Source of the DNA: Fragum whitleyi
Lineage: Eukaryota > Mollusca > Bivalvia > Cardiida > Cardiidae
NCBI GenBank assembly: GCA_948146395.1
Contig: OX411556.1
Span: 1,488,001-1,552,000 of the forward strand
Direction of reading: 5' to 3'
DNA length: 64,000 bases
Shown one piece after another: positions 36,296 to 50,100 of the stretch (the stretch's first letter is position 1; the number at the start of each line of letters is the position of its first letter). Under the pieces are notes generated by a model, which made no database searches, was not told where the DNA came from, and saw nothing but the letters and a program-made list of their open reading frames with translations. The translations under genes and the position numbers were made by a program.

Positions 36296-39200
36296 GACTG
36301 ATAGGCCCATGCATTCATACCCACATCGTCCCGAAAACTCGCGTTCGCTAGCTATGCATGTGCGCTTCAAATTGACACCGGTTTCGATGCCGTCTGATGC
36401 ATCCGTCTGTGCGTTTATGCAGCATCCCTGACCCCTTGTTATTCGATTTAATAGTAATTATTTAATCCTGATTTAATGTTAAATATTTTGGGTACCCATT
36501 TTTCGATCGACTGATGCGCCCATGCATTCATACCCACATCGCCCCAAACACGCGCGTTCGCTAGCTATGCATGTGTGCTTCAAATTGACACCGGTTTCGA
36601 TGCCGTCTGATGCATCCGTCTGTGCGTTTATGCAGCATCCCTGACCCCTTGTTATTCGATTTAATAGTAATTATTTAATCCTGATTTAATGTTAAATATT
36701 TTGGGTACCCATTTTTCGATCGACTGATGCGCCCATGCATTCATATCCACATCACCCCAAACACGCGCGTTCGCTAGCTATGCATGTGCGCTTCAAATTG
36801 ACACCGGTTTCGATGCCGTCTTATGCATCCGTCTGTGCGTTTATGCAGCATCCCTGACCCCTTGTTATTCTATTTAATAGTAATTATTTTAATCCTGATT
36901 TAATGTTAAATATTTTGGGTACCCATTTTTCGATCGACTGATGCGCCCATGCATTCATACCCACATCCTCCCAAACACTCGCGTTCGCTAGCTATGCATG
37001 TACGCTTAAAATTGACACCGGTTTCGATGCCGTCTGATGCATCCGTCTGTGCGTCTATGCAGCATCCCTGACCCCTTGTTATTCGATTTAATAGTAATTA
37101 TTTAATCCTGATTTAATGTTAAATATTTTGGGTACGCATTTTTCGATCGACTGATGCGCCCATGCATTTATACCCACATCGCCCAAAACACGCGCGTTCG
37201 CTAGCTATACATGTGCGCTTCAAATTGACACCGGTTTCGATGCCGTCTGATGCATCCGTCTGTGCATTTATGCAGCATCCCTGACCCCTTGTTATTCGAT
37301 TTAATAGTAATTATTTAATCCTGATTTAATGTTAAATATTTTGGGTACCCTTTTTTCGATCGACTGATGCGCCCATGCATTCATACCCACATCGTCCCAA
37401 ACACGCGCGTTCGCTAGCTATGCATGTGCGCTTCAAATTGACACCGGTTTCGATGCCGTCTGATGCATCCGTCTGTGCGTTTATGCAGCATCCCTGACCC
37501 CTTGTTATTCGATTTAATAGTAATTATTTGATCCTGATTTAATGTTAAATATTTTGGGTACCCATTTTTCGATCGACTGATGCGCCCATGCATTCATACC
37601 CACATCGCCCCAAACACGCGCGTTCGCTAGCTATGCATGTGCGCTTCAAATTGACACCGGTTTCGATGCCGTCTGATGCATCCGTCTGTGCGTTTATGCA
37701 GCATCCCTGACCCCTTGTTATTCGATTTAATAGTAATTATTTAATCCTGATTTAATGTTAAATATTTTGGGTACCCATTTTTTGATCGACTGATGCGCCC
37801 ATGCATTCATACCCACATCGTCCCGAAAACTCGCGTTCGCTAGCTATGCATGTGCGCTTCAAATTGACACCGGTTTCGATGCCGTCTGATGCATCCGTCT
37901 GTGCGTTTATGCAGCATCCCTGACCCCTTGTTATTCGATTTAATAGTAATTATTTAATCCTGATTTAATGTTAAATATTTTGGGTACCCATTTTTCGATC
38001 GACTGATGCGCCCATGCATTCATACCCACATCGCCCCAAACACGCGCGTTCGCTAGCTATGCATGTGTGCTTCAAATTGACACCGGTTTCGATGCCGTCT
38101 GATGCATCCGTCTGTGCGTTTATGCAGCATCCCTGACCCCTTGTTATTCGATTTAATAGTAATTATTTAATCCTGATTTAATGTTAAATATTTTGGGTAC
38201 CCATTTTTCGATCGACTGATGCGCCCATGCATTCATATCCACATCACCCCAAACACGCGCGTTCGCTAGCTATGCATGTGCGCTTCAAATTGACACCGGT
38301 TTCGATGCCGTCTTATGCATCCGTCTGTGCGTTTATGCAGCATCCCTGACCCCTTGTTATTCGATTTAATAGTAATTATTTAATCCTGATTTAATGTTAA
38401 ATATTTTGGGTACCCATTTTTCGATCGACTGATGCGCCCATGCATTCATACCCACATCGTCCCGAACACTCGCGTTCGCTAGCTATGCATGTGCGCTTCA
38501 TTTGACACCGGTTTCGATGCCGTCTGATGCATCCGTCTGTGCGTTTATGCAGCATCCCTGACCCCTTGTTATTCGATTTAATAGTAATTATTTAATCCTG
38601 ATTTAATGTTAAATATTTTGGGTACCCATTTTTCGATCGACTGATGCGCCCATGCATTCATACCCACATCGCCCCAAACACGCGCGTTCGCCAGCTATGC
38701 ATGTGCGCTTCAAATTGACACCGGTTTCGATGCCGTCTGATGCATCCGTCTGTGCGTTTATGCAGCATCCCTGACCTCTTGTTATTCGATTTAATAGTAA
38801 TTATTTAATCCTGATTTAATGTTAAATATTTTGGGTACCCATTTTTCGATCGACTGATGCGCCCATGCATTCATACCCACATCGTCCCAAACACTCGCGT
38901 TCGCTAGCTATGCATGTGCGCTTCAAATTGACACCTGTTTCGATGCCGTCTGATGCATCCGTCTGTGCGTTTATGCAGCATCCCTGACCCCTTGTTATTC
39001 GATTTAATAGTAATTATTTAATCCTGATTTAATGTTAAATATTTTGGGTACCCTTTTTTCGATCGACTGATGCGCCCATGCATTCATACCCACATCGCCC
39101 CAAACACGCGCGTTCGCTAGCTATGCATGTGCGCTTCAAATTGACACCGGTTTCGATGCCGTCTGATGCATCCGTCTGTGCGTTTATGCAGCATCCCTGA

Positions 39201-41619
39201 CCCCTTGTTATTCGATTTAATAGTAATTATTTAATCCTGATTTAATGTTAAATATTTTGGGTACCCTTTTTTCGATCGACTGATGCGCCCATGCATTCAT
39301 ACCCACATCGTCCCAAACACGCGCGTTCGCTAGCTATGCATGTGCGCTTCAAATTGACACCGGTTTCGATGCCGTCTGATGCATCCGTCTGTGCGTTTAT
39401 GCAGCATCCCTGACCCCTTGTTATTCGATTTAATAGTAATTATTTGATCCTGATTTAATGTTAAATATTTTGGGTACCCATTTTTCGATCGACTGATGCG
39501 CCCATGCATTCATACCCACATCGCCCCAAACACGCGCGTTCGCTAGCTATGCATGTGCGCTTCAAATTGACACCGGTTTCGGTGCCGTCTGATGCATCCG
39601 TCTGTGCGTTTATGCAGCATCCCTGACCCCTTGTTATTCGATTTAATAGTAATTATTTAATCCTGATTTAATGTTTAATATTTTGGGTACCCATTTTTCG
39701 ATCGACTGATGCGCCCATGCGTTCATACCCACATCGTCCCAAACACTCGCGTTCGCTAGCTATGCATGTGCGCTTCAAATTGACACCGGTTTCGATGCCG
39801 TCTGATGCATCCGTCTGTGCGTTTATGCAGCATCCCTGACCCCTTGTTATTCGATTTAATAGTAATTATTTAATCCTGATTTAATGTTAAATATTTTGGG
39901 TACCCATTTTTCGATCGACTGATGCGCCCATGCATTCATACCCACATCGCCCCAAACACGCGCGTTCGCTAGCTATGCATGTGCGCTTCAAATTGACACC
40001 GGTTTCGATGCCGTCTTATGCATCCGTCTGTGCGTTTATGCAGCATCCCTGACCCCTTGTTATTCGATTTAATAGTAATTATTTAATCCTGATTTAATGT
40101 TAAATATTTTGGGTACCCATTTTTTGATCGACTGATGCGCCCATGCATTCATACCCACATCGTCCCGAAAACTCGCGTTCGCTAGCTATGCATGTGCGCT
40201 TCAAATTGACACCGGTTTCGATGCCGTCTGATGCATCCGTCTGTGCGTTTATGCAGATCCCTGACCCCTTGTTAATCGATTTAATAGTAATTATTTAATC
40301 CTGATTTAATGTTAAATATTTTGGGTACCCATTTTTCGATCGACTGATGCGCCCATGCATTCATACCCACATCGCCCCAAACACGCGCGTTCGCTAGCTA
40401 TGCATGTGTGCTTCAAATTGACACCGGTTTCGATGCCGTCTGATGCATCCGTCTGTGCGTTTATGCAGCATCCCTGACCCCTTGTTATTCGATTTAATAG
40501 TAATTATTTAATCCTGATTTAATGTTAAATATTTTGGGTACCCATTTTTCGATCGACTGATGCGCCCATGCATTCATATCCACATCACCCCAAACACGCG
40601 CGTTCGCTAGCTATGCATGTGCGCTTCAAATTGACACCGGTTTCGATGCCGTCTTATGCATCCGTCTGTGCGTTTATGCAGCATCCCTGACCCCTTGTTA
40701 TTCGATTTAATAGTAATTATTTAATCCTGATTTAATGTTAAATATTTTGGGTACCCATTTTTCGATCGACTGATGCGCCCATGCATTCATACCCACATCG
40801 TCCCGAACACTCGCGTTCGCTAGCTATGCATGTGCGCTTCAAATTGACACCGGTTTCGATGCCGTCTGATGCATCCGTCTGTGCGTTTATGCAGCATCCC
40901 TGACCCCTTGTTATTCGATTTAATAGTAATTATTTAATCCTGATTTAATGTTAAATATTTTGGGTACCCATTTTTCGATCGACTGATGCGCCCATGCATT
41001 CATACCCACATCGCCCCAAACACGCGCGTTCGCTAGCTATGCATGTGCGCTTCAAATTGACACCGGTTTCGATGCCGTCTGATGCATCCGTCTGTGCGTT
41101 TATGCAGCATCCCTGACCCCTTGTTATTCGATTTAATAGTAATTATTTAATCCTGATTTAATGTTAAATATTTTGGGTACCCATTTTTCGATCGACTGAT
41201 GCGCCCATGCATTCATACCCACATCGTCCCAAACACTCGCGTTCGCTAGCTATGCATGTGCGCTTCAAATTGACACCTGTTTCGATGCCGTCTGATGCAT
41301 CCGTCTGTGCGTTTATGCAGCATCCCTGACCCCTTGTTATTCGATTTAATAGTAATTATTTAATCCTGATTTAATGTTAAATATTTTGGGTACCCTTTTT
41401 TCGATCGACTGATGCGCCCATGCATTCATACCCACATCGCCCCAAACACGCGCGTTCGCTAGCTATGCATGTGCGCTTCAAATTGACACCGGTTTCGATG
41501 CCGTCTGATACATCCGTCTGTGCGTTTATGCAGCATCCCTGACCCATTGTTATTCGATTTAATAGTAATTATTTAATCCTGATTTAATGTTAAATATTTT
41601 GGGTACCCATTTTTCGATC
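36296..41619. repeat. Higher-order region with 7- and 11-unit spacing
   Basis: A three-unit motif (TCCCGAAAACTC; ATGTGTGCTT; CATATCCACATCACC with CGTCTTATG) occurs at unit starts 36296, 37788 and 40130. Spacings are 1,492 bp (7 units plus 1) and 2,342 bp (11 units minus 1). From 37788 the match runs seven units (to 39277) against 40130-41619 and includes TCCCGAACACTC (about 38461/40802), ACACCTGTTTCG (38931/41273) and GTACCCTTTTTTCG. The odd single bases are explained by visible one-base deletions (CTTCATTTGAC near 38,498; GCAGATCCC near 40,247). Confidence 0.82.
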
Positions 41620-44600
41620 GACTGATGCGCCCATGCATTCATACCCACATCGTCCCAAACACTCGCGTTCGCTAGCTATGCATGTGCGCTTCAAATTGAC
41701 ACCGGTTTCGATGCCGTCTGATGCATCCGTCTGTGCGTTTATGCAGCATCCCTGACCCATTGTTATTCGATTTTATAGTAATTATTTAATCCTGATTTAA
41801 TGTTAAATATTTTGGGTACCCATTTTTCGATCGACTGATGCGCCCATGCATTCATACCCACATCGTCCCAAACACGCGCGTTCACTAGCTATGCATGTGC
41901 GCTTCAAATTGACACCGGTTTCGATGCCGTCTGATGCATCCGTCTGTGCGTTTATGCAGCATCCCTGACCCCTTGTTATTCGATTTAATAGTAATTATTT
42001 AATCCTGATTTAATGTTAAATATTTTGGGTACCCATTTTTCGATCGACTGATACGCCCATGCATTCATACCCACATCGCCCCAAACACGCGCGTTCGCTA
42101 GCTATGCATGTGCGCTTCAAATTGACACCGGTTTCGATGCCGTCTGATGCATCCGTCTGTGCGTTTATGCAGCATCCCTGACCCCTTGTTATTCGATTTA
42201 ATAGTAATTATTTAATCCTGATTTAATGTTAAATATTTTGGGTACCCATTTTTCGATCGACTGATGCGCCCATGCATTCATACCCACATCGTCCCAGACA
42301 CTCGCGTTCGCTAGCTATGCATGTGCGCTTCAAATTGACACCGGTTTCGATGCCGTCTGATGCATCCGTCTGTGCGTTTATGCAGCATCCCTGACCCCTT
42401 GTTATTCGATTTAATAGTAATTATTTAATCCTGATTTAATGTTAAATATTTTGGGTACCCTTTTTTCGATCAACTGATGCGCCCATGCATTCATACCCAC
42501 ATCGTCCCAAACACTCGCGTTCGCTAGCTATGCATGTGCGCTTCAAATTGACACCGGTTTCGATGCCGTCTGATGCATCCGTCTGTGCGTTTATGCAGCA
42601 TCCCTGACCCCTTGTTATTCGATTTAATAGTAATTATTTAATCCTGATTTAATGTTAAATATTTTGGGTACCCATTTTTCGATCGACTGATGCGCCCATG
42701 CATTCATACCCACATCGTCCCAAACACGCGCGTTCACTAGCTATGCATGTGCGCTTCAAATTGACACCGGTTTCGATGCCGTCTGATGCATCCGTCTGTG
42801 CGTTTATGCAGCATCCCTGACCCCTTGTTATTCGATTTAATAGTAATTATTTAATCCTGATTTAATGTTAAATATTTTGGGTACCCATTTTTCGATCGAC
42901 TGATGCGCCCATGCATTCATACCCACATCGCCCCAAACACGCGCGTTCACTAGCTATGCATGTGCGCTTCAAATTGACACCGGTTTCGATGCCGTCTGAT
43001 GCATCCGTCTGTGCGTTTATACAGCATCTCTGATTCCTTGTTATTCGATTTAATAGTAATTATTTAATCCTGATTTAATGTTAAATATTTTGGGTACCCA
43101 TTTTTCGATCGACTGATGCGCCCATGCATTCATACCCACATCGCCCCAAACACGCGCGTTCACTAGCTATGCATGTGCGCTTCAAATTGACACCGGTTTC
43201 GATGCCGTCTGATGCATCCGTCTGTGCGTTTATGCAGCATCCCTGACCCCTTGTTATTCGATTTAATAGTAATTATTTAATCCTGATTTAATGTTAAATA
43301 TTTTGGGTACCCATTTTTCGATCGACTGATGCGCCCATGCATTCATACCCACATCGCCCCAAACACGCGAGTTCGCTAGCTATGCATGTGCGCTTCAAAT
43401 TGACACCGGTTTCGATGCCGTCTGATGCATCCGTCTGTGCGTTTATGCAGCATCTCTGACCCCTTGTTATTCGATTTAATAGTAATTATTTAATCCTGAT
43501 TTAATGTTAAATATTTTGGGTACCCATTTTTCGATCGACTGATGCGCCCATGCATTCATACCCACATCGCCCCAAACACGCGCGTTCACTAGCTATGCAT
43601 GTGCGCTTCAAATTGACACCGGTTTCGATGCCGTCTGATGCATCCGTCTGTGCGTTTATGCAGCATCCCTGACCCCTTGTTATTCGATTTTATAGTAATT
43701 ATTTAATCCTGATTTAATGTTAAATATTTTGGGTACCCATTTTTCGATCGACTGGTGCGCCCATGCATTCATACCCACATCGTCACAAACACTCGCGTTC
43801 GCTAGCTATGCATGTGCGCTTCAAATTGACACCGGTTTCGATGCCGTCTGATGCATCCGTCTGTGCGTTTATGCAGCATGCCTGACCCCTTGTTATTCGA
43901 TTTAATAGTAATTATTTAATCCTGATTTAATGTTAAATATTTTGGGTACCCATTTTTCGATCGACTGATGCGCCCATGCATTCATACCCACATCGTCCCA
44001 AACACGCGCGTTCGCTAGCTATGCATGTGCGCTTCAAATTGACACCGGTTTCGATGCCGTCTGATGCATCCGTCTGTGCGTTTATGCAGCATCCCTGACC
44101 CCTTGTTATTCGATTTAATAGTAATTATTTAATCCTGATTTAATGTTAAATATTTTGGGTACCCATTTTTCGATCGACTGATGCGCCCATGCATTCATAC
44201 CCGCATCGCCTCAAACACGCGCGTTCGCTAGCTATGCATGTGCGCTTCAAATTGACACCGGTTTCGATGCCGTCTGATGCATCCGTCTGTGCGTTTATGC
44301 AGCATCCCTGACCCCTTGTTATTCGATTTGATAGTAATTATTTAATCCTGATTTAATGTTAAATATTTTGGGTACCCATTTTTCGATCGACTGATCCGCC
44401 CATGCATTCATACCCACATCGTCCCAAACACTCGCGTTCACTAGCTATGCATGTGCGCTTCAAATTGACACCGGTTTCGATGCCGTCTGATGCATCCGTC
44501 TGTGCGTTTATGCAGCATCCCTGACCCCTTGTTATTCGATTTAATAGTAATTATTTAATCCTGATTTAATGTTAAATATTTTGGGTACCCATTTTTCGAT

Positions 44601-47157
44601 CGACTGATGCGCCCATGCATTCATACCCACATCGCCCCAAACACGCGCGTTCGCTAGCTATGCATGTGCGCTTCAAATTGACACCGGTTTCGATGCCGTC
44701 TGATGCATCCGTCTGTGCGTTTATGCAGCATCCCTGACCCCTTGTTATTCGATTTAATAGTAATTATTTAATCCTGATTTAATGTTAAATATTTTGGGTA
44801 CCCATTTTTCGATCGACTGATGCGCCCATGCATTCATACCCACATCGTCCCAAACACTCGCGTTCGCTAGCTATGCATGTGCGCTTCAAATTGACACCGG
44901 TTTCGATGCCGTCTGATGCATCCGTCTGTGCGTTTATGCAGCATCCCTGACCCCTTGCTATTCGATTTAATAGTAATTATTTAATCCTGATTTAATGTTA
45001 AATATTTTGGGTACCCTTTTTTCGATCGACTGATGCGCCCATGCATTCATACCCACATCGTCCCAAACACGCGCGTTCGCTAGCTATGCATGTGCGCTTC
45101 AAATTGACACCGGTTTCGATGCCGTCTGATGCATCCGTCTGTGCGTTTATGCAGCATCCCTGACCCCTTGTTATTCGATTTAATAGTAATTATTTGATCC
45201 TGATTTAATGTTAAATATTTTGGGTACCCATTTTTCGATCGACTGATGCGCCCATGCATTCATACCCACATCGCCCCAAACACTCGCGTTCGCTAGCTAT
45301 GCATGTGCGCTTCAAATTGACACCGGTTTCGATGCCGTCTGATACATCCGTCTGTGCGTTTATGCAGCATCCCTGACCCCTTGTTATTCGATTTAATAGT
45401 AATTATTTAATCCTGATTTAATGTTAAATATTTTGGGTACCCATTTTTCGATCGACTGATGCGCCCATGCATTCATACCCACATCGCCCAAAACACGCGC
45501 GTTCGCTAGCTATGCATGTGCGCTTCAAATTGACACCGGTTTCGATGCCGTCTGATGCATCCGTCTGTGCGTTTATGCAGCATCTCTGACCCCTTGTTAT
45601 TCGATTTAATAGTAATTATTTAATCCTGATTTAATGTTAAATATTTTGGGTACCCATTTTTCGATCGACTGATGCGCCCATGCATTCATACCCACATCGC
45701 CCCAAACACGCGCGTTCACTAGCTATGCATGTGCGCTTCAAATTGACACCGGTTTCGATGCCGTCTGATGCATCTTTCTGTGCGTTTATGCAGCATCCCT
45801 GACCCCTTGTTATTCGATTTAATAGTAATTATTTAATCCTGATTTAATGTTAAATATTTTGGGTACCCATTTTTCGATCGACTGGTGCGCCCATGCATTC
45901 ATACCCACATCGTCACAAACACTCGCGTTCGCTAGCTATGCATGTGCGCTTCAAATTGACACCGGTTTCGATGCCGTCTGATGCATCCGTCTGTGCGTTT
46001 ATGCAGCATCCCTAACCCCTTGTTATTCGATTTAATAGTAATTATTTAATCCTGATTTAATGTTAAATATTTTGGGTACCCATTTTTCGATCGACTGATC
46101 CGCCCATGCATTCATACCCACATCGTCCCAAACACGCGCGTTCGCTAGCTATGCATGTGCGCTTCAAATTGACACCGGTTTCGATGCCGTCTGATGCATC
46201 CGTCTGTGCGTTTATGCAGCATCCCTGACCCCTTGTTATTCGATTTAATAGTAATTATTTAATCCTGATTTAATGTTAAATATTTTGGGTACCCATTTTT
46301 CGATCGACTGATGCGCCCATGCATTCATACCCGCATCGCCTCAAACACGCGCGTTCGCTAGCTATGCATGTGCGCTTCAAATTGACACCGGTTTCGATGC
46401 CGTCTGATGCATCCGTCTGTGCGTTTATGCAGCATCCCTGACCCCTTGTTATTCGATTTAATAGTAATTATTTAATCCTGATTTAATGTTAAATATTTTG
46501 GGTACCCATTTTTCGATCGACTGATGCGCCCATGCATTCATACCCACATCGTCCCAAACACTCGCGTTCACTACCTATGCATGTGCGCTTCAAATTGACA
46601 CCTGTTTCGATGCCGTCTGATGCATCCGTCTGTGCGTTTATGCAGCATCCCTGACCCATTGTTATTCGATTTAATAGTAATTATTTAATCCTGATTTAAT
46701 GTTAAATATTTTGGGTACCCATTTTTCGATCGACTGATGCGCCCATGCATTCATACCCACATCGCCCCAAACACGCGCGTTCGCTAGCTATGCATGTGCG
46801 CTTCAAATTGACACCGGTTTCGATGCCGTCTGATGCATCCGTCTGTGCGTTTATGCAGCATCCCTGACCCCTTGTTATTCGATTTAATAGTAATTATTTA
46901 ATCCTGATTTAATGTTAAATATTTTGGGTACCCATTTTTCGATCGACTGATGCGCCCATGCATTCATACCCACATCGTCCCAAACACTCGCGTTCGCTAG
47001 CTATGCATGTGCGCTTCAAATTGACACCTGTTTCGATGCCGTCTGATGCATCCGTCTGTGCGTTTATGCAGCATCCCTGACCCCTTGTTATTCGATTTAA
47101 TAGTAATTATTTAATCCTGATTTAATGTTAAATATTTTGGGTACCCATTTTTCGATC
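41620..47157. repeat. Superblock copy 1 (26 units, 5,538 bp)
   Basis: Marker order: GACCCATTG with GATTTTATAG (41751), GATACGCCC (42050), CCCAGACAC (42293), TATACAGCATC with GATTCC (43019), the ACTGGTGCG/GTCACAAAC cassette (43751), GATTTGATAG (44325), ATTTGATCC (45192), GATACATCC (45341), GCATCTCTG (45579), a second cassette (45881) and CCCTAACCCC (46009). The same series follows in the next copy from 47158. The offset steps from 26 to 29 to 28 units along the block, showing gain and loss of whole units between the copies. Confidence 0.83.
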
Positions 47158-50100
47158 GACTGATGCGCCCATGCATTCATACCCACATCGTCCCAAACAC
47201 TCGCGTTCGCTAGCTATGCATGTGCGCTTCAAATTGACACCGGTTTCGATGCCGTCTGATGCATCTGTCTGTGCGTTTATGCAGCATCCCTGACCCATTG
47301 TTATTCGATTTTATAGTAATTATTTAATCCTGATTTAATGTTAAATATTTTGGGTACCCATTTTTCGATCGACTGATGCGCCCATGCATTCATACCCACA
47401 TCGTCCCAAACACGCGCGTTCACTAGCTATGCATGTGCGCTTCAAATTGACACCGGTTTCGATGCCGTCTGATGCATCCGTCTGTGCGTTTATGCAGCAT
47501 CCCTGACCCCTTGTTATTCGATTTAATAGTAATTATTTAATCCTGATTTAATGTTAAATATTTTGGGTACCCATTTTTCGATCGACTGATACGCCCATGC
47601 ATTCATACCCACATCGCCCCAAACACGCGCGTTCGCTAGCTATGCATGTGCGCTTCAAATTGACACCGGTTTCGATGCCGTCTGATGCATCCGTCTGTGC
47701 GTTTATGCAGCATCCCTGACCCCTTGTTATTCGATTTAATAGTAATTATTTAATCCTGATTTAATGTTAAATATTTTGGGTACCCATTTTTCGATCGACT
47801 GATGAGCCCATGCATTCATACCCACATCGTCCCAGACACTCGCGTTCGCTAGCTATGCATGTGCGCTTCAAATTGACACCGGTTTCGATGCCGTCTGATG
47901 CATCCGTCTGTGCGTTTATGCAGCATCCCTGACCCCTTGTTATTCGATTTAATAGTAATTATTTAATCCTGATTTAATGTTAAATATTTTGGGTACCCTT
48001 TTTTCGATCGACTGATGCGCCCATGCATTCATACCCACATCGTCCCAAACACTCGCGTTCGCTAGCTATGCATGTGCGCTTCAAATTGACACCGGTTTCG
48101 ATGCCGTCTGATGCATCCGTCTGTGCGTTTATGCAGCATCCCTGACCCCTTGTTATTCGATTTAATAGTAATTATTTAATCCTGATTTAATGTTAAATAT
48201 TTTGGGTACCCATTTTTCGATCGACTGATGCGCCCATGCATTCATACCCACATCGTCCCAAACACTCGCGTTCGCTAGCTATGCATGTGCGCTTCAAATT
48301 GACACCGGTTTCGATGCCGTCTGATGCATCCGTCTGTGCGTTTATGCAGCATCCCTGACCCCTTGTTATTCGATTTAATAGTAATTATTTAATCCTGATT
48401 TAATGTTAAATATTTTGGGTACCCATTTTTCGATCGACTGATGCGCCCATGCATTCATACCCACATCGTCCCAAACACGCGCGTTCACTAGCTATGCATG
48501 TGCGCTTCAAATTGACACCGGTTTCGATGCCGTCTGATGCATCCGTCTGTGCGTTTATGCAGCATCCCTGACCCCTTGTTATTCGATTTAATAGTAATTA
48601 TTTAATCCTGATTTAATGTTAAATATTTTGGGTACCCATTTTTCGATCGACTGATGCGCCCATGCATTCATACCCACATCGCCCCAAACACGCGCGTTCG
48701 CTAGCTATGCATGTGCGCTTCAAATTGACACCAGTTTCGATGCCGTCTGATGCATCCGTCTGTGCGTTTATGCAGCATCCCTGACCCCTTGTTATTCGAT
48801 TTAATAGTAATTATTTAATCCTGATTTAATGTTAAATATTTTGGGTACCCATTTTTCGATCGACTGGTGCGCCCATGCATTCATACCCACATCGTCCCAA
48901 ACACGCACGTTCATTAGCTATGCATGTGCGCTTCAAATTGACACCGGTTTCGATGCCGTCTGATGCATCCGTCTGTGCGTTTATGCAGCATCCCTGACCC
49001 CTTGTTATTCGATTTAATAGTAATTATTTAATCCTGATTTAATGTTAAATATTTTGGGTACCCATTTTTCGATCGACTGATGCGCCCATGCATTCATACC
49101 CACATCGCCCCAAACACGCGTGTTCGCTAGCTTTGCATGTGCGCTTCAAATTGACACCGGTTTCGATACCGTCTGATGCATCCGTCTGTGCGTTTATACA
49201 GCATCTTTGATTCCTTGTTATTCGATTTAATAGTAATTATTTAATCCTGATTTAATGTTAAATATTTTGGGTACCCATTTTTCGATCGACTGATGCGCCC
49301 ATGCATTCATACCCACATCGCCCCAAACACGCGCGTTCACTAGCTATGCATGTGCGCTTCAAATTGACACCGGTTTCGATGCCGTCTGATGCATCCGTCT
49401 GTGCGTTTATGCAGCATCCCTGACCCCTTGTTATTCGATTTAATAGTAATTATTTAATACTGATTTAATGTTAAATATTTTGGGTACCCATTTTTCGATC
49501 TACTGATGCGCCCATGCATTCATACCCACATCGCCCCAAACACGCGCGTTCACTAGCTATGCATGTGCGCTTCAAATTGACACCGGTTTCGATGCCGTCT
49601 GATGCATCCGTCTGTGCGTTTATGCAGCATCCCTGACCCCTTGTTATTCGATTTAATAGTAATTATTTAATCCTGATTTAATGTTAAATATTTTGGGTAC
49701 CCATTTTTCGATCGACTGGTGCGCCCATGCATTCATACCCACATCGTCACAAACACTCGCGTTCGCTAGCTATGCATGTGCGCTTCAAATTGACACCGGT
49801 TTCGATGCCGTCTGATGCATCCGTCTGTGCGTTTATGCAGCATGCCTGACCCCTTGTTATTCGATTTAATAGTAATTATTTAATCCTGATTTAATGTTAA
49901 ATATTTTGGGTACCCATTTTTCGATCGAATGATGCGCCCATGCATTCATACCCACATCGTCCCAAACACGCGCGTTCACTAGCTATGCATGTGCGCTTCA
50001 TATTGACAGCGGTTTCGATGCCGTCTGATGCATCCGTCTGTGCGTTTATGCAGCATCCCTGACCCCTTGTTATTCGATTTAATAGTAATTATTTAATCCT

